From an uncultured Ignavibacteriota bacterium (GTDB lineage: Bacteria; Bacteroidota; Ignavibacteria; Tepidaquicellales; Tepidaquicellaceae), in contig CALKAJ010000228.1 of NCBI GenBank assembly GCA_937983305.1, forward strand, positions 1-7,841: 7,841 nt of DNA. Reading direction: 5' to 3'. Every line of letters begins with the position of its first letter. The first letter of the stretch is position 1. The notes under the pieces are model-generated. The model was not told the DNA's origin. It saw nothing but the letters and a program-made list of their open reading frames with translations, and did no database searches. Below are positions 1 to 4,977 of the stretch, one piece after another. The position numbers were made by a program, and so were the translations under genes.

Positions 1-48
1 CGATATGGTGATTCGTGACTGGAGTTCAGACGTGTGCTCTTCCGATCT
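1..48 (+). other. Illumina TruSeq adapter remnant, not genomic
   Basis: Positions 15-48 match, base for base, the 34-nt Illumina TruSeq Read 2 adapter, which ends in GCTCTTCCGATCT. The preceding bases fit the rest of a library end: 7-14 (GGTGATTC) look like an 8-nt index, and 1-6 (CGATAT) differ by one base from CGAGAT, the end of the P7 sequence. Genomic sequence therefore starts at about position 49. The adapter creates false protein ends: DWSSDVCSSDL on the plus strand and EIGRAHV on the minus strand, both familiar contaminants in protein databases. Confidence 0.97.
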
Positions 49-457
49 CCTCAGTTGTCATTATAGGAGCTTCATCTTCAACAACTATCTCGCTTGTTAT
101 TTCCTTTCTTTCTTTGAGTTTTATCTCCCCTGTTTCAAAATCAGTTTTACTTCCGCTTATCTTTATATTTTTCACAATCTCTGTGCTATAACCGATGAAA
201 CTAATCCTTGCCTCATATATTCCGGGCTGAATATTTTTTAGATGAAATTCGCCGTTTCTATCTGTGAGTGTTCCTGTTACATTCGAAGAATCGCCCTCTC
301 TGAATATCTGAATATTTGCAAACTCAATCGGTGAATTGCCTTCTTCAAAAACTACCTTTCCTTTTATACTGCCTTTTTTTTCCTGTGAATAAGAATTATT
401 TGCAAAAATAAATAAAACAATCATTACAAAAATCAATAATAAACTTTTGGACTTCAT
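49..457 (-). CDS. TonB-dependent receptor, N-terminal fragment (contig edge)
   Basis: This is the first ~136 residues of an outer-membrane protein of the TonB-dependent receptor type. Residues 1-24 are a signal peptide (MKSKS, then a long hydrophobic stretch, ending NNSYSQ). Residues ~30-115 form a carboxypeptidase-regulatory-like beta-sandwich: GKVVFEEGNSPIEFANI, then TGTLTDRNGEFHLKNIQPG, then ARISFIGY. This domain commonly precedes the plug in SusC-like and related receptors. Residues ~121-136 (TSEIVVEDEAPIMTTE) would be the linker into the TonB box and plug. The plug and barrel are missing because the contig ends. The open frame formally runs to a TGA at 26-28, but its last seven codons are adapter. 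The start at 457 has an A-rich leader and no Shine-Dalgarno sequence, as is usual in Bacteroidota relatives. The substrate cannot be deduced. The same N-terminal domain occurs in other outer-membrane proteins, so the receptor call is likely but not certain. Confidence 0.8.
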
Positions 458-515
458 TTTTTTTCAATAAAATTATTTACTACATTAGACGTAATAAAAA
501 ATAAAAACTTGCGGT

Positions 516-546
516 CTAAAATAAATGATCCTTCTAACTCTCCAAA
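516..546 (-). promoter_or_regulatory. Candidate Bacteroidota-type promoter for the receptor gene
   Basis: Read on the minus strand, TTTG (546-543) is followed after exactly 19 bases by TATTTTAG (523-516). This matches the Bacteroidota housekeeping pattern TTTG-N19-TAnnTTTG except for one base. It lies about 60 bp upstream of the receptor start at 457. The region is AT-rich, so chance matches are plausible, and whether this organism uses that sigma-factor type is assumed. Confidence 0.35.
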
Positions 547-604
547 TAAATATTTTAAAATTTAATCCCTGCTCTAATTCCCATCCTCCCCATCTGTAAT
601 CCCT

Positions 605-766
605 GCTCTTTCCGCGTCCACCTGTCATATCCGTGTCTTTAGCGTATCGTTCTTGCTCTTACTTGATAAACTTTACAAACTTTACAAACTTTATGAACTT
701 TACAAACTATTTATCCGTGTCAATCCGTTTCCAATCTGTGGCGATAGCCTATATCTCTAAATCTGT
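605..766. repeat. Composite intergenic repeat, copy A
   Basis: The unit contains, in order: GCTCTTTCCGCGTCCACCTG, the 20-mer GCGTATCGTTCTTGCTCTTA (642-661), a run of 9-bp units (ACTTGATAA, ACTTTACAA, ACTTTATGA), ATCCGTGTCAATCCGTTTCC, the core CAATCTGTGGCGATAGCCTA, and ATCTGTGT boxes. The same order recurs at 815-966. Shorter or partly reordered versions occur at 3050-3380 and 3600-3824. All copies have the same orientation. Confidence 0.9.
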
Positions 767-786
767 GTAAACCCGTTTTCTACCCT

Positions 787-812
787 GATTCCCAAACTCC
801 GGTTTGGGAATC
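787..812. repeat. Perfect 11-bp inverted repeat (hairpin)
   Basis: GATTCCCAAAC (787-797) is complementary to GTTTGGGAATC (802-812) across a 4-base loop, TCCG. It sits exactly between composite repeat copies A and B. There is no T-run on either side, so an intrinsic terminator is unlikely. It resembles short REP-like palindromes of the TTCCCAAAC...GTTTGGGAA type. Confidence 0.85.
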
Positions 813-814
813 CC

Positions 815-966
815 GCTCTTTCCGCGTCCACCTGTCATATCCGTGTCTTTAGCGTATCGTTCTTGCTCTTACTTGATAAACTTTACAAACTTTATGAACT
901 TTACAAACTGTTTATCTGTGTTAATCCGTTTCCAATCTGTGGCGATAGCCTATATCTCTAAAATCT
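815..966. repeat. Composite intergenic repeat, copy B
   Basis: Nearly identical to copy A: the first ~80 bases align at an offset of exactly 210 bp, including the 20-mer GCGTATCGTTCTTGCTCTTA (852-871). After the nonamer run the offset falls to 201, because copy B has one ACTTTACAA unit fewer. A few substitutions follow (for example TTATCTGTGTTAATCCG in place of TTATCCGTGTCAATCCG). The core CAATCTGTGGCGATAGCCTA is intact at about 933-952. Confidence 0.9.
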
Positions 967-1056
967 GCGTCAATCCGTTAAATCTGTGTAATCTGTGTTC
1001 CGCTCTTTCTTTTGCTCTGTCTGTTTTCTTGCTCTTACTTTACAAACTTGATAAAC

Positions 1057-2418
1057 TCACTCCCTAAAAAACTTCAACATCATCCCCTCCAACCCGCTCT
1101 TCCTTATCGGCTTCGATATATAATCAGTACAACCCGCCTCCATTGCCCTTTCCCTGTCGCCGGTTAGACCGTATGCCGTCTGTGCTATGATTATCACATC
1201 CTTGTTAAATTGCCTGATTTGCTTTGTCGCTTCATATCCGCTCATTTGAGGCATCCTTATATCCATCAATACTAAATCTATATCCGGATTTCTACGGCAT
1301 TCTTCTACTGCCTCAATTCCTGTCCTCACCCTTATTATTTCTTTGCTGTACGTTTTCATATACATCTCAAACAACATCCAGGATGTTTCATCGTCCTCGG
1401 CAATTAATACCTTCAGTCCGGAAATTTCCGGAACTGCCTGTTTTTCCACTGAATCAATTGTCACTTCCATATTTAGATTTTTTCCCTGCACCGTTCTATA
1501 TGGCAAAGTAAAATAAAATTCTGAACCAACTCCTTCCTCGCTTTCTACCCATATTTTCCCGCCAAGCATTTCTATATACGATTTGGATATTGATAATCCC
1601 AGCCCTGCTCCCTGATATGCCATCTTATCCGCTATATCTGCCTGTACAAATCTCTCAAATATTGCCGCCTGCCTGTCCTTCGGTATCCCGATCCCTGTGT
1701 CTTTCACAAAAAATTCCAGATATTCTCCCGCTTTTTTATATCCGAATTCTATCGAACCCGAATGCGTGTATTTAATTGAGTTCTTTATCAGATTTGTTAA
1801 AATCGCATATACCTTTTCTCTGTCCGTATAAATTATTGATTCTTCGTCAGGTAATTCATTTTTTAATGATAACTTCATCCCCTTTTCTTCAACCTCATGT
1901 TTGAAAAATGTGTAAATATATTCCATTTGTTTATTAATCTCTGATTCCTGAATATTCATCTTCATCAAACCTGCTTCTATCTTTGATATATCTATAATAT
2001 CGTTAATTATATTTAACATTCTTTCACCGCTTTTTTCAATTATCCCTACATACTTCTGCTGCTTTTCCCCTGTTAAATTCGGCTCCTTCAATAATTCCGC
2101 AAAACCTAATATTCCGTTCATTGGCGTCCTGATTTCATGGCTCATATTTGCAAGAAATGCCGATTTCAATTTGTCGCTCTCTTCGGCTTTTTCCTTTGCT
2201 TTCAGAAGTTCCACAGTTCTCTCTTCTACTGCGTTCTCAAGATTTTTGTTTAGCTCTTCAATATATTTTTTTTCATTATCTAATCTGCTGTTTAAATAAT
2301 AGTTCCTTCGTGCATATAACTCAATATTATAAGCCGCAAACATTCCTATCAAATTTGAACTTATATAAAAAAAGTTGTTGTTTATCATTATAATTGCACG
2401 CGATTCCGCAAAAAACAT
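1057..2418 (-). CDS. Hybrid sensor histidine kinase, C-terminal part (split gene)
   Basis: This 453-residue part carries the signalling domains of a hybrid histidine kinase. Residues ~11-35 are a last membrane helix, followed by a coiled coil (~45-85). The HisKA dimerisation domain has the phospho-accepting His94 in NMSHEIRTP. The ATPase domain shows the N box (LTNLIKNSIKYT, Asn213), G1 (DTGIGIP, 240-246) and G2 (GAGLGLS, 270-276). A receiver domain (~335-453) has the acidic pocket EDD (341-343), the phospho-acceptor Asp386 in LVLMDIRMP, Thr414 and Lys436. No HPt domain is present, so phosphate would pass to a separate HPt protein or stay within the receiver. The frame continues upstream with no shift: ten sense codons and one TGA separate it from the membrane half at 2449-2904. 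The start given at 2418 is only the first ATG after that TGA and has no clear ribosome-binding site, so it may not be used. The TGA at 1057-1059 is a natural end, right after the receiver domain. Confidence 0.9.
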   Translation of the reverse strand: MFFAESRAIIMINNNFFYISSNLIGMFAAYNIELYARRNYYLNSRLDNEKKYIEELNKNLENAVEERTVELLKAKEKAEESDKLKSAFLANMSHEIRTPMNGILGFAELLKEPNLTGEKQQKYVGIIEKSGERMLNIINDIIDISKIEAGLMKMNIQESEINKQMEYIYTFFKHEVEEKGMKLSLKNELPDEESIIYTDREKVYAILTNLIKNSIKYTHSGSIEFGYKKAGEYLEFFVKDTGIGIPKDRQAAIFERFVQADIADKMAYQGAGLGLSISKSYIEMLGGKIWVESEEGVGSEFYFTLPYRTVQGKNLNMEVTIDSVEKQAVPEISGLKVLIAEDDETSWMLFEMYMKTYSKEIIRVRTGIEAVEECRRNPDIDLVLMDIRMPQMSGYEATKQIRQFNKDVIIIAQTAYGLTGDRERAMEAGCTDYISKPIRKSGLEGMMLKFFRE

Positions 2419-2448
2419 CGCCCGGATATTTACTATTATGTGTGTTGA

Positions 2449-2451
2449 TCA
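2449..2451 (-). other. In-frame TGA interrupting the sensor kinase
   Basis: On the minus strand the reading frame runs GCG GGG TGA TCA ACA CAC and stays open on both sides, giving YSTLAG-stop-STHIIVNIRAM. One base change (TGA to TGG, Trp) would restore a single 615-residue protein. Tryptophan at a membrane-helix edge would be natural there. Code reassignment is unlikely: TGA also ends the same gene properly at 1057-1059, and TGG encodes Trp in the visible genes. Confidence 0.9.
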
Positions 2452-2904
2452 CCCCGCTAGGGTCGAATAAAAAAACCTTAGTTTTATAAAAAAATATCCC
2501 GCGGAAAATATCAACATCATTCCCGCATAATATGCGTAATTTTCCGGAACTAACATCGTCATTATACTTATTCCCGTTCCCGCTATTATAAAACTTATTA
2601 ACAATAACTCCTGCCAGATTTTTAAAAAATATTTTGTGTATGAAATGATTAACACAAAAAGTAACAACGGAACCACAAATACAAATCGGATTATTTGAAA
2701 AATTATTGCAAATTCAGGTACCATTCGCGAATCTAAATATCCGAATATCCCGTACATAACTGCTACTAATACAAATGATATCCTGAACTGTGTTAAAGAA
2801 CTGCGAAAATAATTTACCAAAAAACCACTTTCTTGCTTTCTCGGAAATGCCAACGTGATTCGGTTATATTCCATTCCCGCAAATGTAATTTCATTAATTG
2901 CCAT
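2449..2904 (-). CDS. Membrane input domain of the split histidine kinase
   Basis: This 151-residue N-terminal part of the kinase is mostly membrane helices: ~42-58 (ISFVLVAVMYGIFGYLD), ~66-88 (IIFQIIRFVFVVPLLLFVLI), ~97-117 (LLLISFIIAGTGISIMTML) and ~122-140 (AYYAGMMLIFSAGYFFIKL). Two more helices follow after the TGA, giving about six in the restored protein. This looks like the multi-helix sensory domains found in front of Bacteroidota and Ignavibacteria kinases and cyclases; I cannot name the family or ligand. It ends in LRFFYSTLAG at an in-frame TGA, beyond which the same frame continues into the kinase. Alone it would be a membrane stub with no output. The start at 2904 is the first ATG of the frame; Met11 (MEYNRITL) is an alternative. 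Neither has a well-spaced Shine-Dalgarno sequence. Confidence 0.8.
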   Translation of the reverse strand: MAINEITFAGMEYNRITLAFPRKQESGFLVNYFRSSLTQFRISFVLVAVMYGIFGYLDSRMVPEFAIIFQIIRFVFVVPLLLFVLIISYTKYFLKIWQELLLISFIIAGTGISIMTMLVPENYAYYAGMMLIFSAGYFFIKLRFFYSTLAG

Positions 2905-2954
2905 ACCTAAAATTTTTTATTCGTTTCCTTTTTATTTTATATCTTTTTAAAAAT

Positions 2955-2982
2955 TCTATACCGCCTTGTAACTCTTTACCAA
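2955..2982 (-). promoter_or_regulatory. Weak sigma-70-like promoter candidate for the kinase
   Basis: On the minus strand TTGGTA (2982-2977) is followed after 16 bases by TATAGA (2960-2955), about 50 bp upstream of the kinase start at 2904. The match to the -35/-10 consensus is only moderate and the region is AT-rich, so this is a suggestion only. Confidence 0.25.
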
Positions 2983-3049
2983 CTCTCTTTCTTCAAAATA
3001 ACATTATTTCTTTTTCCCTTCAATTCATTTTCTTTTACATCTCTCTCTT

Positions 3050-3184
3050 ACTTTAAAAACTTGATAAACTTTATGAACTTTGCAAACTTGATAAACTTTA
3101 CAAACTTGATAAACTTTATAAACTTTATAAACTTTATAAACTTTATGAACTTTACAAACTTTACAAACTTTACAAACTTTACAA
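3050..3184. repeat. Array of 15 tandem nonamers
   Basis: Fifteen consecutive 9-bp units with no insertion or deletion fill 135 bp. All begin ACTT and end in A. Variants in order include ACTTTAAAA, ACTTGATAA, ACTTTATGA, ACTTTGCAA and ACTTTACAA, then three ACTTTATAA in a row and, at the end, four ACTTTACAA. Differences fall almost only in the last five positions. Shorter runs of the same units occur near 661-709, 871-909, 1040-1056, 3292-3324, 3610-3635 and 3690-3702. Because 9 is a multiple of 3, one minus-strand frame reads Phe-Val/Ile-Lys repeatedly, but no start or gene context supports coding. Confidence 0.93.
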
Positions 3185-3394
3185 ACTGTCTCTCTGTGTC
3201 AATCCGTTTCCAATCTGTGGCGATAGCCTAATCTTTAAAATCTGTGTAAATCCGCCTAATCTGTGTCATCAGTGTTCAAAGTTCTTGCTCTTAACTTTAC
3301 AAACTTGATAAACTTTATAAACTTACTCTCTGTGTCAATCCGCCTAATCTGTGTCATCCGTGTTCAAAGTTCTTGCTCTTACTTTCCAAACTTT
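3185..3394. repeat. Composite intergenic repeats, copies C and D
   Basis: Copy C carries TCTGTGTCAATCCGTTTC, the core CAATCTGTGGCGATAGCCTA (3211-3230), ATCTGTGTAAATCCGCC, and GTTCAAAGTTCTTGCTCTTA (3274-3293). Copy D is shorter: it has nonamers, ACTCTCTGTGTCAATCCGCC, and GTTCAAAGTTCTTGCTCTTA again at 3362-3381. It lacks the CAATCTGTGGCGATAGCC core. The last 20-mer recurs at a spacing of 88 bp. Orientation is the same as copies A and B. Confidence 0.88.
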
Positions 3395-3402
3395 TCTCCC
3401 AA

Positions 3403-3439
3403 AAATAATCCCGGCACGAACTAAATCAATACCGGGATT
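3403..3439 (-). terminator. Terminator-like hairpin 0 (divergent copy)
   Basis: AATCCCGG (3407-3414) and CCGGGATT (3432-3439) form a perfect 8-bp stem with a 17-base loop. On the minus strand the stem is followed by ATTTTT, as in an intrinsic terminator. It lies downstream of the T9SS cargo gene and upstream of the kinase, where a minus-strand terminator would be expected. The stem sequence differs from hairpins 1 and 2, but pairing is kept. Confidence 0.55.
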
Positions 3440-3476
3440 TGCTTCTATCTTCTCTCTCGTGCAAACTCTTTTTTAA

Positions 3477-3510
3477 AACCCCCGGACCGAATCTCTTCAA
3501 ATCCGGGGTT
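3477..3510 (-). terminator. Terminator-like hairpin 1
   Basis: AACCCCCGGA (3477-3486) pairs with TCCGGGGTT (3502-3510), a 9-bp stem with one bulged C and a 15-base loop. On the minus strand the stem runs into TTTTAAAAAAG. It is one of three such hairpins in tandem behind the T9SS cargo gene. Confidence 0.55.
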
Positions 3511-3546
3511 GCTTCTATCTTCTCTCTCGTGAAACTCTTTTTTAAA

Positions 3547-3579
3547 AACCCCGAACCGAATCTATTCAAATCCGGGGTT
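3547..3579 (-). terminator. Terminator-like hairpin 2
   Basis: AACCCCG (3547-3553) pairs with CGGGGTT (3573-3579), with a smaller inner GAAT/ATTC pairing in the loop. On the minus strand the stem is followed by TTTAAAAAAG. It would be the first of the three hairpins met by transcription leaving the gene at 3825-4964. Confidence 0.55.
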
Positions 3580-3609
3580 GCTTCTATCTTCTCTCTCGTT
3601 AAACTCTTC

Positions 3610-3824
3610 GACAAACTTTAAGAACTTTATAAACTTTTTTCCGTGCTATTCTGTCAAATCTGTGTATTCTGCGTATCGTTCTTGCTCTTACTTTACAAAC
3701 TTACTCTCTGTGTCAATCCGTTTCAAATCTGTGGCGATAGCTTATATCTTTTAAATCTGTGGCAATCTGTATAATCTGTGTCATCCGTGTTCAAAGTTCT
3801 TGTTCTTGCTCTTGCTTGACAAAC
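3610..3824. repeat. Composite intergenic repeat, copy E
   Basis: The copy starts with degraded nonamers (ACTTTAAGA, ACTTTATAA). It then has the 20-mer GCGTATCGTTCTTGCTCTTA (3671-3690) shared exactly with copies A and B, ACTTACTCTCTGTGTCAATCCG, the core CAAATCTGTGGCGATAGCTTA (~3724-3744), and ATCTGTGTCATCCGTGTTCAAAGTTCTTG. It ends in CTTGACAAACTT directly against the stop codon of the T9SS cargo gene. Confidence 0.9.
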
Positions 3825-4964
3825 TTATTTCACCACACTCATCTTCTTCGTCAACACCTGCTCACCCGCATTCAACCTGTAAAAATACGTGCCGCTCGAC
3901 AACTTCTCCGCATTCAAACTAATCGTATAATATCCTGCCTTATAATTACCGTTCACAACCGTCATCACTTCCTTTCCAAGCATATCATAAATAACCACTC
4001 TCACTTTCGAATCTGCCGGCAAATCAAAATCTATCTTAGTCACAGGATTAAACGGATTCGGATAATTCTGAGATAAATTCATCTTCGATGGCACTCCAAC
4101 CTCAACCGTTTTATTCAACTCATAATATGTATAGTTCCCGTTAAAATCTATTTGCTTCAATCTGTATTCATACCTTCCGCTCTCAAGTTTCTTGTCTTCA
4201 TATCTGTATTGTGTCGGATTGTTCGTCGTCTTATTTCCCGCTATAAATCCAATTTTACTCCAGCCGCCTTCGCTTCCAGATTGCCTTCTCTCTACATCAA
4301 ACCCCGTGTTATCAATCTCTGCCGCTGTAACCCAGTTTAATGTTACATCTCTTTTCACTATCTCTGAACCAAAACTCATCAACGCTACAGGCAATGGCTC
4401 GTTATTAATATACATCGGCGGAGAAAGCAGTGAATTCAATATTTCAAATGTGTTAGGAGAATTGTTTTTGTTTATAAATGAGCCAAATTGATTTGTGGCT
4501 GCCTTTATTCGAATTGATGCACTCTTTGATACATCTAATATTACGAAGTTCATCCGCACGATACTTACATATTCTTCCGTTAAATCAAATCCCGCCGAAG
4601 GTGTTAAATCATCAGAATTTACATTCGCTCCAAGTATTGCTATTCTTACGGCTCTTGTATTTATTGTATCTTCCGCATTGGATTGAATGTAGCAATTGTA
4701 ACCTTCTTGTGATGTTAATTCAGCGTGCCAGTTTGTTCCGCTTATGAACCTCAATAATGTTGAATCATAGAGTACATCTGCATTAAATGATGCAAGTGTA
4801 GTTAGACTTCCTAATTCTGTGCCTTTAATCTGGAAATCTACTATAAATTCTCCGCCGAGTATTCTTGAGTTGGATATTAGATTTAATTTTTGTTCCACCG
4901 ACTGCAATCTCGCCGCCGCCGGTATCATTAATATTATTAAAATTATGTATGTTATTTTTTTCAT
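3825..4964 (-). CDS. T9SS-sorted surface protein with cohesin-like domain
   Basis: This 379-residue exported protein has an N-terminal signal peptide (~1-20, MKKITYIILIILMIPAAA). Residues ~24-175 look like a cohesin-type beta-sandwich, with LASFNADVLYDSTLLRFISG matching the usual pattern of a strand, YD and then LxF. Residues ~190-290 are the fibronectin-III-like segment common in these proteins (LPVALMSFGSE, VTLNWVTAAEIDNTGFDVER, YEYRLKQIDFNGNYTY). Residues ~297-379 are a type IX sorting domain: LSQNYPNPFNPVTKIDFDLP, IYDMLGKEV, LSSGTYFYRL, TKKMSVVK. The protein should cross the outer membrane through T9SS and stay on the surface or be released. It has no catalytic motif I recognise. The start is well supported: AGGAG lies 7 bases before the ATG, and the gene begins 10 bp after the protease stop. 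A scaffold role for the dockerin-ended protease is inferred; the cohesin call rests on motif memory. Confidence 0.88.
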   Translation of the reverse strand: MKKITYIILIILMIPAAARLQSVEQKLNLISNSRILGGEFIVDFQIKGTELGSLTTLASFNADVLYDSTLLRFISGTNWHAELTSQEGYNCYIQSNAEDTINTRAVRIAILGANVNSDDLTPSAGFDLTEEYVSIVRMNFVILDVSKSASIRIKAATNQFGSFINKNNSPNTFEILNSLLSPPMYINNEPLPVALMSFGSEIVKRDVTLNWVTAAEIDNTGFDVERRQSGSEGGWSKIGFIAGNKTTNNPTQYRYEDKKLESGRYEYRLKQIDFNGNYTYYELNKTVEVGVPSKMNLSQNYPNPFNPVTKIDFDLPADSKVRVVIYDMLGKEVMTVVNGNYKAGYYTISLNAEKLSSGTYFYRLNAGEQVLTKKMSVVK

Positions 4965-4977
4965 CTCTCTTCTCCTA
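4965..4977 (-). promoter_or_regulatory. Ribosome-binding site overlapping the protease stop
   Basis: On the minus strand the protease ends ATG TAG, and the same bases read TAGGAGAAGAGAG before the ATG at 4964. The stop codon thus supplies the first bases of a good Shine-Dalgarno sequence (AGGAG, 7-base spacing). This supports translational coupling. The first genes of the other transcripts have no such site. Confidence 0.75.

Larger units (their letters stand above)
458..1056. other. Non-coding, repeat-rich gap between kinase and receptor genes
   Basis: About 600 bp with no credible gene. Positions 458-600 are AT-rich leader and promoter sequence for the receptor, with the 12-mer AATCCCTGCTCT at 564-575 and again at 598-609. 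Positions 605-966 hold two near-identical copies of a composite repeat separated by a hairpin at 787-812. Positions 967-1056 continue with ATCTGTGT/AATCCG elements and end in nonamers (CTTTACAAACTTGATAAAC) that reach the kinase stop codon. The plus-strand open frame across 804-1067 is only translated repeat (FTNFMNFTN, NLCNLC). Confidence 0.85.
3441..3609. repeat. Tandem ~70-bp repeat, two full units plus a partial third
   Basis: The block GCTTCTATCTTCTCTCTCGT starts at 3441, 3511 and 3580, giving unit lengths of 70 and 69 bp. Each full unit continues with AAACTCTTTTTTAAAA and then a hairpin of the form ACCCC...GGGGT with GAATCT in the loop. The third unit breaks off after about 29 bp. A diverged hairpin just before the first unit (3403-3439) suggests there were once more units. 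Confidence 0.92.
2905..3824. other. 0.9-kb non-coding repeat island
   Basis: No credible gene lies between the kinase start and the end of the T9SS cargo gene. From left to right: AT-rich leader with a weak promoter candidate (2905-3049), a 15-unit nonamer array (3050-3184), composite repeats (3185-3394), three tandem hairpins in a ~70-bp repeat (3403-3609), and another composite repeat (3610-3824) reaching the stop codon of the next gene. The small open frames across 3426-3621 are translations of the ~70-bp repeat. The minus-strand one changes frame where unit length drops from 70 to 69 bp, as expected for non-coding DNA. Confidence 0.85.

Noticed and set aside
5..241. Plus-strand open frame starting MVIRDWSSDVCSSDL
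   Set aside because: The start is translated Illumina adapter, and the rest lies antisense to the receptor gene.
787..812. Intrinsic terminator for the kinase gene
   Set aside because: Strong stem, but no T-run on either strand and about 245 bp beyond the stop codon.
804..1067. 87-codon plus-strand open frame
   Set aside because: It translates the hairpin and repeat copy B (FTNFMNFTN, NLCNLC); no start signal, no domain.
2449..2451. Stop-codon reassignment (TGA = Trp)
   Set aside because: TGA at 1057-1059 ends the kinase exactly after its receiver domain, and TGG is the Trp codon in the visible genes.
3050..3609. Possible CRISPR array
   Set aside because: Nonamers are contiguous with no spacers, and the ~70-bp units are direct tandem copies with no unique spacers; no cas genes nearby.
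3426..3614. Minus-strand open frame with a 23-residue repeat (TREKIEATPDL)
   Set aside because: It is the translated ~70-bp hairpin repeat. Unit lengths of 70 and 69 bp change the reading frame between copies, which argues against coding.
3759..4747. Several plus-strand open frames opposite the T9SS cargo gene
   Set aside because: They are antisense shadows of a gene with clear domains, signal peptide and ribosome-binding site.
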